64,000 nt of DNA, from contig UCNE01000010.1 of assembly GCA_900473685.1 (NCBI GenBank), positions 1 to 64,000 of the forward strand. The letters are read 5' to 3'. Source of the DNA: Hyphomicrobiales bacterium (lineage in GTDB: Bacteria > Pseudomonadota > Alphaproteobacteria > Rhizobiales > Rhizobiaceae). The translations under genes were made by a program, and so were the position numbers. The notes under the pieces are model-generated. The model was given only the letters and a program-made list of their open reading frames with translations. It searched no databases and was not told where the DNA came from. Position 1 is the first letter of the stretch. Every line of letters starts with the position of its first letter. This document shows, one piece after another, positions 1 through 8,762 of the stretch.

Positions 1-144
1 TAGGGTGAGGGGCAACGGTACGGAGGCATTGGGCGATTTTTCGCAATGCGGCGCCGGCCCTCAAAAGGCGTAAGCCAGTATTGGAAATGCGTTTCTGTCA
101 TCGGTTTTCTAGGCTAGGGTCGGGTCGCAAACCCGGAGACCCTC

Positions 145-441
145 ATGAGCATTTTTCGTGCCCGTCCGCCTGCCAAGCCAACCGTTCTTCTCGATGATAA
201 CGTGGTCAGGATTACCCGCTGGGATTTCGAGCCGGGGGCCGATACCGGGCATCATGTGCATGGCATGGGTTATGTAGTCATCCCGATGACGGATTGCCGG
301 TTTCTTCTCGAAGAGCCCGGCGGCGAGCGGCGGGTGGATATTGCCAAGGGGCAGGCCTACCGGCGCGAGGCCGGCGTCGAGCACAATGTCGTCAATGCCG
401 GAAAGGATTTCATGTCGTTCATCGAAGTCGAGTACAAGTGA
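145..441 (+). CDS. Small single-domain cupin protein
   Basis: A 98-residue protein that is essentially one cupin beta-barrel. The metal-binding first motif is visible as GHHVHG near residues 35-40, followed by a Gly/Val-rich strand and a second His in GVEHNVVN near residue 82. Such one-domain cupins bind a divalent metal, but the substrate cannot be read from sequence. A GGAG Shine-Dalgarno lies just upstream of the ATG. The MBL-fold gene begins 12 bases after the stop, so the two are probably cotranscribed with the DCC-family gene that follows. The family call is firm; the exact function is unknown. Confidence 0.85.
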   Translation: MSIFRARPPAKPTVLLDDNVVRITRWDFEPGADTGHHVHGMGYVVIPMTDCRFLLEEPGGERRVDIAKGQAYRREAGVEHNVVNAGKDFMSFIEVEYK

Positions 442-452
442 AGAGACGGCGC

Positions 453-1385
453 ATGGACGGTCCCGATTTCGATCTCGATTTCAAGCCCGCGCATGGCGAG
501 GCGGTAACGGTGGCGCACGGCGTGCAGCGCATCACCGTCAACAATCCCGGCCCCTTCACCTTCCATGGCACCAACAGCTATATCGTTGGCGGCAGGTCTG
601 TCGCGGTGATCGATCCCGGACCGGAAGACGAGGCGCATTTTCAGGCGCTGATGGCGGCGCTGAAAGGCCGCGAGGTCACCCATATTGCGGTCAGCCACAC
701 GCATCGCGACCACTCGCCGCTTGCCCGACGGCTGAAGGCTGAGACCGGCGCGCTGATCGTTGCCGAGGGGCCGCACCGGGCGGCACGGCTGCTGCATGCC
801 GGCGAGATCAATCCGTTTGCGGAAAGCTCGGACATGGATTTTTCGCCCGACATCGCGCTTGCCGATGGCGACCGGATCGAGGGCGACGGCTGGGCGCTGA
901 CCACGCTTCTGACGCCTGGACATACCGCCAACCACGCGGCATTTGCGCTTGGCAGTCCGGACGAGACCGGCATCGTCTTTTCGGCCGATCATGTCATGGC
1001 TTGGGCAACCTCGATCGTCGCGCCACCGGATGGATCGATGACCGATTACATGGCCTCGCTGGAAAAACTGCTTGGCCGTGACGACCGGCTCTACCTGCCC
1101 GGCCATGGCGGCCCGGTCAACGCGCCTGCCGCATTCCTGCGTGGCCTGCGCGCCCACCGGCGAATGCGCGAGCGCGCCGTGCTGGAGCGGGTGCGGGCCG
1201 GTGACACGTTTATCCCCGACATGGTGAAGGTGATCTATGCGACCACCGATCCGCGCTTGCATGGCGCCGCCGCACTTTCGGTGTTTGCCCATCTCGAGGA
1301 CCTGATCGAGCGCGGCCAGGTCGAGACCGATGGACCGCCCTCGCTCACCGGCGCCTTTCGGATTGCCCCCGGCGGTGCGAGCTGA
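453..1385 (+). CDS. MBL-fold metallo-hydrolase (LACTB2/glyoxalase II-like)
   Basis: A 310-residue metallo-beta-lactamase-fold hydrolase. The dinuclear zinc motif HTHRDH is at residues 82-87, followed by the later ligands in TPGHTANH, FSADH and LPGHGGP. The C-terminal third has the winged-helix look of LACTB2-type proteins (repeated Arg/Glu helix, then a VYATTDPRLHGAA segment). An open frame extends upstream to 294, but that part overlaps the cupin gene, so I chose the ATG at 453 just after it. The stop overlaps the next start as TGATG, which indicates translational coupling. Likely a hydrolase of thioesters or nucleic acids; the substrate is not assignable. Confidence 0.88.
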   Translation: MDGPDFDLDFKPAHGEAVTVAHGVQRITVNNPGPFTFHGTNSYIVGGRSVAVIDPGPEDEAHFQALMAALKGREVTHIAVSHTHRDHSPLARRLKAETGALIVAEGPHRAARLLHAGEINPFAESSDMDFSPDIALADGDRIEGDGWALTTLLTPGHTANHAAFALGSPDETGIVFSADHVMAWATSIVAPPDGSMTDYMASLEKLLGRDDRLYLPGHGGPVNAPAAFLRGLRAHRRMRERAVLERVRAGDTFIPDMVKVIYATTDPRLHGAAALSVFAHLEDLIERGQVETDGPPSLTGAFRIAPGGAS

Positions 1386-1840
1386 TGCAACAGCCGCAAG
1401 CCTACAGCTATCGCGACGATCCGGCCGTTGCGGATTTTGCCGATGATCATCCGATCATCGTCTTCGACGGCGCGTGCATCTTCTGCTCCGGCTGGGTGAA
1501 TTTCGTGCTGCGCCACGACAAGCAGGGCCGCTACCGCTTCATCACGGCACAATCGCCACTCGGCGAGGCGCTCTACCGTCACTATGGCCTCTACAGCCGT
1601 GACTATGAGACCAACATCCTGATCGAGGATGGCAGCGCCTATCTGAAATCGGAGGGATCGTTGCGCATGGCCGCCGGGCTCGGCTTTCCCTGGACGCTCG
1701 CCGGTGCCTTGCGGATGATACCCAGGGGATTGCGCGATCCACTCTACGAACTGGTGGCGCGCAACCGCTACCGGATCGCCGGCCGCCGCAACGCCTGCTT
1801 CGTGCCGGCGCCGGAACATCGCGCCCGGTTCCTTGCATAG
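1385..1840 (+). CDS. DCC-family thiol-disulfide oxidoreductase (DUF393)
   Basis: A 151-residue protein of the DUF393/DCC family. The defining N-terminal motif is present as FDGACIFCSGWVNFVL near residues 27-42, giving a thioredoxin-like CxxC pair. The later RYRFITAQSPLGEAL and ALRMIPRGLRDPLYELVARNRYRIAGR segments are also typical of the family. The members are thought to be thiol-disulfide exchange proteins, but few have been tested. It is the third gene of the cupin/MBL/DCC operon, with a one-base TGATG overlap with the MBL gene. Confidence 0.85.
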   Translation: MQQPQAYSYRDDPAVADFADDHPIIVFDGACIFCSGWVNFVLRHDKQGRYRFITAQSPLGEALYRHYGLYSRDYETNILIEDGSAYLKSEGSLRMAAGLGFPWTLAGALRMIPRGLRDPLYELVARNRYRIAGRRNACFVPAPEHRARFLA

Positions 1841-1871
1841 GCTGGCAGCATCTTCCATTTTCATGTCGAGA

Positions 1872-2039
1872 TCACCAGTCCGCTGACCGGCCTGATCGTT
1901 CGCTATACCGGCTGGCTTCGTCCGGAGACCGGGTGAACCGTTCGGCGCTGCCGTCGCCAAGAAATGGCTTGCGGCCGATGTCGTATTGCAGGGTCAGGAG
2001 CAGAATGACGTCCGTCCAGAGTTTGAGGATCGCGCCCAT
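1872..2039 (-). CDS. Possible small protein, 55 aa
   Basis: A short minus-strand frame in the 300-base gap between the DCC gene and the LysR gene. It starts at an ATG with a GGAAGG Shine-Dalgarno about 8 bases upstream and encodes a protein beginning MGAILKLWTDVILLLTLQYD, hydrophobic at first and then polar and Arg/Ser-rich. It is divergent from the LysR gene at 2141, the arrangement in which LysR regulators often control a neighbour. I recognise no family. It may be a real small protein or chance; nothing else was seen in this gap. Confidence 0.3.
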   Translation of the reverse strand: MGAILKLWTDVILLLTLQYDIGRKPFLGDGSAERFTRSPDEASRYSERSGRSADW

Positions 2040-2140
2040 CGCATCGTCCTTCCAAAACTATCGATGCGCCAAGGATGCGCCCCTTGCCCATGGCTGACAA
2101 ACGAGCTTATTGTCGCCTTCGGATGACTTGAGGTTATGCA

Positions 2141-3040
2141 ATGAAACGCGGACGTTTACCCTTGACCGCCCTGCGCAGTTTTGAAGCGGCTGGAAGGCTG
2201 GAGAGCTTTACACAGGCCGCAGAAGAACTGTTCGTCTCGCAAGCCGCGATCAGCAGGCAGGTGCGCGAGCTGGAGACGCTTTTGGGCACGGCGCTGTTTA
2301 CGCGGCATCACCGGAAGGTGCGTCTGAGTGCCGAGGGGGCGCGGCTGCTCGAAACATTGGCCACCGCCTTCGACACGATCGACGCCCGGCTGGAGGAAGT
2401 AAGGGCCACCAAGCCCGCAACGTTGTTGACTGTCAATGCCGAGCCCTGCTTCGCCGGTTGCTGGCTGGTGCCGCATCTGGCGGATTTTCGCGCATTGCAT
2501 CCTCAGATCGACGTGTCTGTCGAATCCGAGGCTAGGCTTGTCGAGTTTCGCAGCGATACGGCGGAACTTACCATCCGCTACAGCACGACGGTCAGCGCGT
2601 GGCCGCGTGCGCAGGCCCGCCATCTCTGCGATATCACCATGGTTCCGGCGGTGTCGCCGGAGATTGCCAGAGAAGGAACTGTCTTCAAAGTACCCGCTGA
2701 CCTTCTGGCATATACGCTGCTGCATGAGGAAACTCGCGATGTCTGGGCGCGCTGGTTTTCTGCTGCCGGACTGGCGCCGGGAGCAGAGGTGATGCGCGGG
2801 CCAATTTTTGCCGATGGATCGCTGACGCTGCAGGCGGCGCTTCGTGGCCATGGAGTGGCGCTTGTCGATACAGCCCTGACGCGCGACGATCTCGATGCCG
2901 GCCGCATTGTCCAGCCGTTCGACATCTCGATTCCGCATGGCGCCTACTTCCTGGTGGCGCGCGACTTCAGTCAACTGTCCCCGGAGGCATCGGCTTTAGC
3001 GACCTGGATCACCAGCTGTTTCGCCGCAGCGCCCGGCTGA
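2141..3040 (+). CDS. LysR-family transcriptional regulator (GcvA-like)
   Basis: A 299-residue LysR regulator. The N-terminal winged helix-turn-helix covers residues 1-65 (LPLTALRSFEAAGRLESFTQ, then EELFVSQAAISRQVRELE). It is followed by a linker helix and a two-lobed effector-binding domain. The N-terminal LTALRSFEAAGR pattern is of the GcvA/AmpR subgroup, though the target in this organism cannot be told. It reads away from the possible small gene at 1872-2039. It ends 10 bases before the stop of the convergent DUF1499 gene, with no visible terminator between them. Confidence 0.9.
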   Translation: MKRGRLPLTALRSFEAAGRLESFTQAAEELFVSQAAISRQVRELETLLGTALFTRHHRKVRLSAEGARLLETLATAFDTIDARLEEVRATKPATLLTVNAEPCFAGCWLVPHLADFRALHPQIDVSVESEARLVEFRSDTAELTIRYSTTVSAWPRAQARHLCDITMVPAVSPEIAREGTVFKVPADLLAYTLLHEETRDVWARWFSAAGLAPGAEVMRGPIFADGSLTLQAALRGHGVALVDTALTRDDLDAGRIVQPFDISIPHGAYFLVARDFSQLSPEASALATWITSCFAAAPG

Positions 3041-3049
3041 CGGCCTGGA

Positions 3050-3958
3050 TCAATCCCCGGCAATCCCCAAAAGTTCGGCATCGAGCGCATGCAGGAACTG
3101 GTCGGCGAAAGCGGCACCGAGGCCGAGATCATGGCCGCCGTAGCGCGAGGCGACGCGCATGTCGACGAAGGTGGTTTCGGCCTCTTCGCGCAGCCTGATC
3201 AGCACGTCGAAACGCAGGCCGACGATCAGCGTGCGCCATTCGCCCTGCAGCAGGATATCGGAGGAGCGGCGGCCGGGCGGCAGCTCACCGGTGACGGCTT
3301 CCGGCCGCGACAGCGGGATCGGCACATCATCGGGATCGCTATCGGCCGGGGCGGCATCGGCCGGTTTGACGGCCATGTCCTCGAGATCGGCCTCGGCATT
3401 TTCGACGCCTTCCTGCGCAACGATGGTTATGCCGGTCTGTTCCGCAACGGTCTTTACCCCCTGAAAGACGCGGTCGAGCGCACCGTCGTAGCGGCGGCCG
3501 GTCAGCGCCGGATAGGCGAGAACCTGCGCTTCGCGGTCCGCCGCCGTCACCTCGGCCGGGCGTTTGAGCCATCCCTGCTGTGCATCCGGGGGCTTGATCC
3601 AGGGCGGCGGCGTCACCGTGTCGGTGCTGACATCGTAGATCGCCGGCTTGGAGAAATATTCGCCCAGCGCAAAGCCGGCAGCACCGATCGGAACGGCCGC
3701 GTATAGCAGGGCCACGAACGAGGCAATACCGCCGACGGCTGCGACCTGCCAGAACCGGACGAAACCGGCAATCGCCAGCAGCACCGCAAGAACGGCAAGG
3801 CCCGCCGACAAGGCAATCAGTGCGGCGAAATGCGGCGTGACGAGCGGGCCGAAGCGATGCGCCAGCAAGGCCCCGATAAAGAGACCGAAAGCAAAGCGGG
3901 CGATCCGGCGCGCCCAGCGGGCGGCAACGGATGTGGGGCGCTCATACTTGATCATCAT
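3050..3958 (-). CDS. DUF1499 membrane-anchored protein
   Basis: A 302-residue protein with several hydrophobic segments in the first 100 residues (FAFGLFIGALLAHRFG, LIALSAGLAVLAVLLAIAGF, and a third), then a soluble DUF1499 region. The DUF1499 signature is visible as DVSTDTVTPPPW near residue 135, and later as RFDVLIRLREEAETTFVDMR followed by SRYGGHDLG. DUF1499 has no established biochemical role. The protein is longer than the minimal domain because of the membrane part and an acidic, Pro-rich insert around residues 205-235. The next gene rightward begins about 300 bases away on the other strand. Confidence 0.8.
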   Translation of the reverse strand: MMIKYERPTSVAARWARRIARFAFGLFIGALLAHRFGPLVTPHFAALIALSAGLAVLAVLLAIAGFVRFWQVAAVGGIASFVALLYAAVPIGAAGFALGEYFSKPAIYDVSTDTVTPPPWIKPPDAQQGWLKRPAEVTAADREAQVLAYPALTGRRYDGALDRVFQGVKTVAEQTGITIVAQEGVENAEADLEDMAVKPADAAPADSDPDDVPIPLSRPEAVTGELPPGRRSSDILLQGEWRTLIVGLRFDVLIRLREEAETTFVDMRVASRYGGHDLGLGAAFADQFLHALDAELLGIAGD

Positions 3959-4264
3959 CTGGCAGAATCAATCCCTTGGCCGGACACGGCAACCGTCCCT
4001 CCTGTTTAGAGCATGATGACGAAAGGTGTGAAGAGGTTTTCGCCCGAACGGCGGTGGAGACGCGGAAACAGGCCGGGCAATGGCGCTCAAACATCGGCAA
4101 CTTCTAACATGCCGCAAATTCGCCATTCTCCTTGATCATGTCTTAAAGATGGGGATCAGCCGTGTTTTCCCGGTTCATGCGGCGTTGGACCGGTTTGCAC
4201 ACACATCGGAATTTCCAGGTGCGCAGGAAGACCCGTCTTCCGGCGGCTTGAAAGGAGAGTGAGC
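3959..4264. other. Intergenic stretch of about 300 bases
   Basis: This gap separates the divergent DUF1499 gene and the 129-residue unknown protein. It contains a rhizobial-type repeat fragment near 4010-4050. A 60-codon open frame (4080-4262) crosses it but has no Shine-Dalgarno and no recognisable product. Nothing else is supported; promoters for both flanking genes must lie here. Confidence 0.5.
4010..4050 (+). repeat. Fragment of a rhizobial dispersed intergenic repeat
   Basis: The bases AGAGCATGATGACGAAAGG, followed by TGTGAAGAGGTTTTCGC, closely resemble a short motif I remember as scattered between genes in Rhizobium and Sinorhizobium chromosomes. Only one arm is seen here, and the resemblance is from memory, not from an alignment. 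Confidence 0.4.
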
Positions 4265-4654
4265 ATGCTATCATCCGAAATGAACACGCTGGCATCGGTT
4301 ACGCAAACCGCGATGCCGGTATCCGACACCAGCCTGACCATGGAACTGCTCGAACTCGAACTGTCGCTGGATGGCTTTACCACCGGTCCGGAAGGTTTTG
4401 CCGCCCATGTCCGCGCCGCCGCTGCCGCCATCGATGGCGCGCTGCTGTTCGAGCTGCCCGCCTCCGGTCTGGTCGCCGATTGCGATCGCATCGCGGTGTT
4501 GCGCATTCCGAAAGACGGCAGCGCCGTCATGGCAACGATCTTTGCCTGCCTGGAGGCCGGCGGCAACACGATCCGCCTCGAGGAGCCGGACGAGACGACG
4601 GCGGACCTGAAGAATTTCGCCGAAGCCTTTGTGGATGTATTGCAACGCATCTGA
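4265..4654 (+). CDS. Hypothetical protein, 129 aa
   Basis: Unrecognised acidic protein of 129 residues, rich in Leu, Ala, Asp and Glu, with no signal peptide or membrane segment. A strong AAAGGAGAG Shine-Dalgarno at 4250-4258 fits the ATG at 4265 (8 bases) better than the in-frame GTG at 4259 (2 bases). Alternating hydrophobic and acidic stretches suggest a small compact alpha/beta domain. It is followed 39 bases later by a small lipoprotein gene on the same strand. No function can be given. Confidence 0.65.
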   Translation: MLSSEMNTLASVTQTAMPVSDTSLTMELLELELSLDGFTTGPEGFAAHVRAAAAAIDGALLFELPASGLVADCDRIAVLRIPKDGSAVMATIFACLEAGGNTIRLEEPDETTADLKNFAEAFVDVLQRI

Positions 4655-4693
4655 TAGACAGATGAAAATCTGCAATCGATTCAAGGTCTCAGC

Positions 4694-4945
4694 ATGTCTA
4701 TCCGGAAGATCCTGTCGCTTGTCGCCCTTGGCGCAATCCTTGGCGGTTGCACCACATTGACGCCGCAAGAACGCCGCGCCGCCGATGAAAAAACCTGCCT
4801 GTCCTACGGCTTCCGCCGCGGCACCGACGCGCTTGCCACCTGCCTGCAACGCATTGATCTCGACCGCCGCGCTGAATCGCGGTCGCTCAGATACAACAAT
4901 GACCCGATGATGTGGGGCTGGAATAGGCCCGTCATCGTCCGGTGA
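4694..4945 (+). CDS. Small lipoprotein, 83 aa
   Basis: An 83-residue predicted lipoprotein. The N-terminus MSIRKILSLVALGAILGGC is a type II signal with a lipobox ending at Cys19. The mature part has two further cysteines (KTCLSYGF and LATCLQRIDLDRR), a spacing seen in small rhizobial lipoproteins that may form one disulfide. It ends with a Trp/Asn-rich tail. It is probably anchored in the membrane facing the periplasm. The role is unknown. Confidence 0.7.
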   Translation: MSIRKILSLVALGAILGGCTTLTPQERRAADEKTCLSYGFRRGTDALATCLQRIDLDRRAESRSLRYNNDPMMWGWNRPVIVR

Positions 4946-5066
4946 TGGCGTAGCGCCTTCACTTTCCGCAAGGAAATTTCCGATTCGGCGCGAAATGGCG
5001 CTGGCTTTTGCTTTGGCAACGGCAATTGCCGCCTATGATGGCGCGTCAACGATCGGGAGATTTCTC

Positions 5067-5909
5067 ATGAAAGCCGTGCTGAAAGTAATCTGCGCCCTCT
5101 TCCTCTTCGCCGCCGCGCCGGCACTGGCCGCTGAACGGTGGCAGCAACTGCCTGCCCCCGCCCCGATGCCGAAGGCGGATAAAACCGGCACGGCGCCGGT
5201 CAACGGCATCGACATGTACTACGCCGTCTACGGCTCCGGCCCGCCGGTGCTGCTCATCCACGGCGGCCTCGGCTATGCCGACGTCTGGGGCGCACAGGTT
5301 GCCGATCTTTCCAAGGATCATACCGTCATCGTTGCTGAAAGCCGTGGGCATGGACGCTCGACGCGCAATGCCGATCCCTATAGCTACGATCTGATGTCGT
5401 CGGATTATCTGGCGCTGCTTGATTACCTGAAGATCGAGAAGACGGCGATTGTCGGCTGGAGCGATGGCGGCATTATCGGCCTCGATATCGCCATCCATCA
5501 CCCGGAGCGTCTGACCAAACTGTTTGCTCAGGCTGCCAATTCCAAGATCGATGGCGTCATCCCGACCGTGATGGAAAACAAGACCTTCGCCACCTACATC
5601 GAAAAGGCAGGCGAGGTTTACAAGAAGATTTCGCCGACACCGGCCGAATATGACGCCTTCGTCACCCAGATCAGCAACATGTGGGCAAGCCAGCCCAACT
5701 GGAGCGACGACGACCTGAAGAAGATCACGACGCCGACCGCCATCGTTCTCGGCGACCACGACGAGGCGATCAGCCGGGAGCATACGGATTACCTGGCAAA
5801 AACCATCCCCGGCGCCGAACTGATCATCCTCAAGGACGCCAGCCATTTCGCCATGCTGCAGGACCCGGAAGGGTACAACAAGGCGGTGCGGGATTTCATC
5901 GACCGGTAG
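5067..5909 (+). CDS. Exported alpha/beta hydrolase
   Basis: A 280-residue alpha/beta-hydrolase with an N-terminal signal peptide (MKAVLKVICALFLFAAAPALAA). The oxyanion region LLIHGGLGYADVWG, nucleophile elbow GWSDGG, acid in GDHDEAI and histidine in KDASHFAML form a complete Ser-Asp-His triad. An open frame reaches back to 4995, but the ATG at 5067 has a GGGAGA Shine-Dalgarno and starts the signal peptide exactly. Export to the periplasm is inferred. The substrate (ester, lactone or haloalkane-like) is not known. A strong hairpin terminator follows. Confidence 0.85.
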   Translation: MKAVLKVICALFLFAAAPALAAERWQQLPAPAPMPKADKTGTAPVNGIDMYYAVYGSGPPVLLIHGGLGYADVWGAQVADLSKDHTVIVAESRGHGRSTRNADPYSYDLMSSDYLALLDYLKIEKTAIVGWSDGGIIGLDIAIHHPERLTKLFAQAANSKIDGVIPTVMENKTFATYIEKAGEVYKKISPTPAEYDAFVTQISNMWASQPNWSDDDLKKITTPTAIVLGDHDEAISREHTDYLAKTIPGAELIILKDASHFAMLQDPEGYNKAVRDFIDR

Positions 5910-5915
5910 GAAACG

Positions 5916-5949
5916 AACTGTCCGGCGAGTTACCGCTTGCCGGACAGTT
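5916..5949. terminator. Bidirectional hairpin terminator
   Basis: A perfect 11-base inverted repeat (AACTGTCCGGC ... GCCGGACAGTT) with a 12-base loop sits between the convergent alpha/beta-hydrolase and ppdK genes. A TTTAAAA follows on the plus strand, so it could end transcripts from either side. Confidence 0.7.
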
Positions 5950-5963
5950 TAAAACCGCCGCGC

Positions 5964-8630
5964 TCAGCCCTTGCCGTTGATCGCTGCCTGGGCGGCAGCC
6001 AATCGTGCGATCGGCACGCGGAAGGGCGAGCAGGAGACATAGTCGAGGCCTGTTTCCTCGCAGAAGCGGATTGAGGCGGGGTCGCCGCCGTGTTCGCCGC
6101 AGATGCCGAGCTTCAGGCCGTTCTTGGTGCGGCGGCCGCGCTCGGCGGCGATCTGGATGAGTTCGCCGACGCCATCGAAATCGAGCGAGACGAACGGGTC
6201 CTTCTCGACGATACCCTTCTGGATATAGGTATTGAGGAACTGGGCCGCATCGTCGCGCGAGATGCCGAAGGTGGTCTGCGTCAGGTCGTTGGTGCCGAAG
6301 GAAAAGAAGTCGGCGCTTTCGGCGATGACATGGGCGCGAAGGGCTGCGCGCGGCAACTCGATCATCGTGCCGACGAGATAGTCGATCTCGATACCGGATT
6401 CACCAATGACTTCTTTTGCCACCGCATCGATGCAGGCCTTGACGTAATCCAGCTCGGATTTCAGGCCGACCAGCGGCACCATGATTTCGGGAACGACGGG
6501 CGCGCCGGTCTCGCGGGCGGCCTCGACAGCCGCTTCGAAGATGGCTCTTGCCTGCATCTCGGCAATCTCCGGATAGGAAATCGCCAGCCGGCAGCCGCGA
6601 TGACCGAGCATCGGATTGAACTCGTGCAGCGCATCGACGCGCTCGCGCAACTCGTTGGACTTCATACCGAGAACCGCCGAGACGTCGTCGATCTCTTCGT
6701 CGGTCTTCGGCAGGAACTCGTGCAAGGGCGGATCGAGCAGGCGGATCGTGACCGGCAGGCCGTGCATGATCGAAAACAGCTCGGCAAAATCGGAGCGCTG
6801 CATCGGCAACAGTTTGGCGAGCGACATGCGCCGCCCCGCTTCATCGGCGGCGAGGATCATTTCGCGCATGACATTGATGCGCTCCCCCTCAAAGAACATA
6901 TGCTCGGTGCGGCACAGACCGATCCCTTCGGCGCCGAAGGAGCGGGCAGCGCGGGCATCGGCCGGGGTTTCGGCATTGGTCCGCACCGTCATGCGGCGGC
7001 TGGCATCGGCCCAGGCCATGATCTTGCCGAAGTCACCCGAAAGTTCCGGCTGCAGCATCGGGATTTCGCCCTTCAGCACCTGGCCGGACGAGCCGTCGAT
7101 GGTGATCACCTCGCCCTTCACCAGCGTCATGCCGGCAGCGATCAACAGTTCGTTACGGGCATCGACACGCAGGTTGCCCGCGCCGGAGACGCAAGGGATG
7201 CCCATGCCGCGGGCAACCACCGCCGCATGGCTGGTCATGCCACCACGACAGGTCAGGATGCCTTCGGCCGCATGCATGCCGTGAATGTCTTCCGGGCTGG
7301 TTTCGACGCGGACCAGAATGACCTTGCGGCCTTCCTTGTTGGCCAGCACCGCCTCTTCCGAGGTGAAGACGATTTCGCCGGTCGCAGCCCCTGGCGAAGC
7401 CGGAAGACCGGAGCCGATGATATCGCGGCGGGCACGCGGATCGATGGTCGGGTGCAGCAGTTGATCGAGGGAAGACGGGTCGATGCGAGCGACGGCCTGG
7501 TCCTGCGTGATCGTGCGGGCTTCAGCCATATCGACGGCGATCCGGAGCGCTGCCTTGGCCGTGCGTTTGCCGGAGCGGGTTTGCAGCATCCAGAGCTTGC
7601 CGCGCTCGATGGTGAATTCGAGATCCTGCATGTCGCGGTAATGGCCTTCCAGCCGGTCACAGATCGCCCGGAATTCCTCGAACGCGTCCGGCATCAGCTT
7701 TTCCAGCGATGGCTTGTCGGAGCCCGACGCGATGCGGGCGGCTTCGGTGATGTTCTGCGGCGTGCGGATACCGGCAACCACATCCTCGCCCTGCGCATTG
7801 ACGAGGAATTCGCCGTAAAGTTCGTTCTCGCCGGTCGAGGGATTGCGGGTGAAGGCAACGCCGGTTGCGGATGTATTGCCGAGATTGCCGAACACCATGG
7901 CCTGCACGTTGACGGCGGTACCCCAGGCGGCGGGGATGTTGTGCAGATGGCGGTAGGTGATGGCGCGCGGGTTCATCCAGCTGGAAAAGACGGCGCCGAT
8001 CGCGCCCCAGAGCTGGACTTCTGGATCCTGCGGAAAAGCTTCGCCGAGTTCCTCCTCGATCACCCGCTTGTAATGCGCGATGATGTGTTGCCATTCGACG
8101 GCGGAAATCTCGGTATCCTGTTCGTGGCCGAGACGGCCCTTCTCGTCTTCGAGAATTTCCTCGAACACTTCATGATCCAGCCCCATGACCACATCGGCAT
8201 ACATCTGGATGAAACGGCGATAGCTGTCCCAGGCAAACCGGGCGTCACCGGCATCGTGGCCTAGCGCCTGCACGGTTACGTCATTCAGGCCGAGATTGAG
8301 CACGGTATCCATCATGCCCGGCATCGAGGCGCGGGCGCCGGAACGGACCGACAGCAGCAGAGGCCGCTCGATATCGCCGAACACGCGACCGGTGGTCGCC
8401 TGCATTTTCTCAAGACCGGCCGAGACCTGCACCTTCAATTCGTCGGGAATGCTGCGGCCATCGGCATAATATTTGCCGCAGGCCTCGGTGATGATCGTCA
8501 GGCCAGGTGGCACCGGCAGGCCGAGATTACACATCTCCGCCAGGTTGGCCCCCTTGCCGCCCAGAAGATCACGATCGCCCGCACTTCCTTCGGCTTCTCC
8601 CCCGCCGAAGGTATAAACCCACTTTGTCAT
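5964..8630 (-). CDS. ppdK: Pyruvate, phosphate dikinase
   Basis: An 888-residue protein, the usual length for bacterial PPDK, which interconverts pyruvate + ATP + Pi and PEP + AMP + PPi. It begins KWVYTFGGGEAEG, with the nucleotide-binding domain following (GGKGANLAEM, then RSGARASMPGMMDTVLNLGL). The phosphohistidine of the swivelling domain is in GGMTSHAAVVARGMG, at about residue 468. The C-terminal PEP-binding barrel ends with GICGEHGGDP and the expected CSPFRVPIARLAAAQA. In rhizobia it supports gluconeogenesis or anaplerosis. It is monocistronic by position. Confidence 0.97.
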   Translation of the reverse strand: MTKWVYTFGGGEAEGSAGDRDLLGGKGANLAEMCNLGLPVPPGLTIITEACGKYYADGRSIPDELKVQVSAGLEKMQATTGRVFGDIERPLLLSVRSGARASMPGMMDTVLNLGLNDVTVQALGHDAGDARFAWDSYRRFIQMYADVVMGLDHEVFEEILEDEKGRLGHEQDTEISAVEWQHIIAHYKRVIEEELGEAFPQDPEVQLWGAIGAVFSSWMNPRAITYRHLHNIPAAWGTAVNVQAMVFGNLGNTSATGVAFTRNPSTGENELYGEFLVNAQGEDVVAGIRTPQNITEAARIASGSDKPSLEKLMPDAFEEFRAICDRLEGHYRDMQDLEFTIERGKLWMLQTRSGKRTAKAALRIAVDMAEARTITQDQAVARIDPSSLDQLLHPTIDPRARRDIIGSGLPASPGAATGEIVFTSEEAVLANKEGRKVILVRVETSPEDIHGMHAAEGILTCRGGMTSHAAVVARGMGIPCVSGAGNLRVDARNELLIAAGMTLVKGEVITIDGSSGQVLKGEIPMLQPELSGDFGKIMAWADASRRMTVRTNAETPADARAARSFGAEGIGLCRTEHMFFEGERINVMREMILAADEAGRRMSLAKLLPMQRSDFAELFSIMHGLPVTIRLLDPPLHEFLPKTDEEIDDVSAVLGMKSNELRERVDALHEFNPMLGHRGCRLAISYPEIAEMQARAIFEAAVEAARETGAPVVPEIMVPLVGLKSELDYVKACIDAVAKEVIGESGIEIDYLVGTMIELPRAALRAHVIAESADFFSFGTNDLTQTTFGISRDDAAQFLNTYIQKGIVEKDPFVSLDFDGVGELIQIAAERGRRTKNGLKLGICGEHGGDPASIRFCEETGLDYVSCSPFRVPIARLAAAQAAINGKG

Positions 8631-8762
8631 GCCATTTCTCCACCCATACGGCTCCCACCGGAGGTTACAGTATCCTTTCCGGCTTTAAAATGCACCGGCG
8701 GCGGAATTATGCTGCATTGCAGCAAAAACGGAAGAAAACTGTCACAAAAGTGGAAAGACGGT

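Noticed and set aside
4080..4262. A 60-codon frame before the 129-aa protein
   Set aside because: No Shine-Dalgarno, no recognisable sequence, and it overlaps the start region of the next gene.
6090..8264. A 724-codon open frame on the plus strand
   Set aside because: It is exactly antisense to ppdK and has the composition of a GC-rich shadow frame; ppdK has all family motifs.
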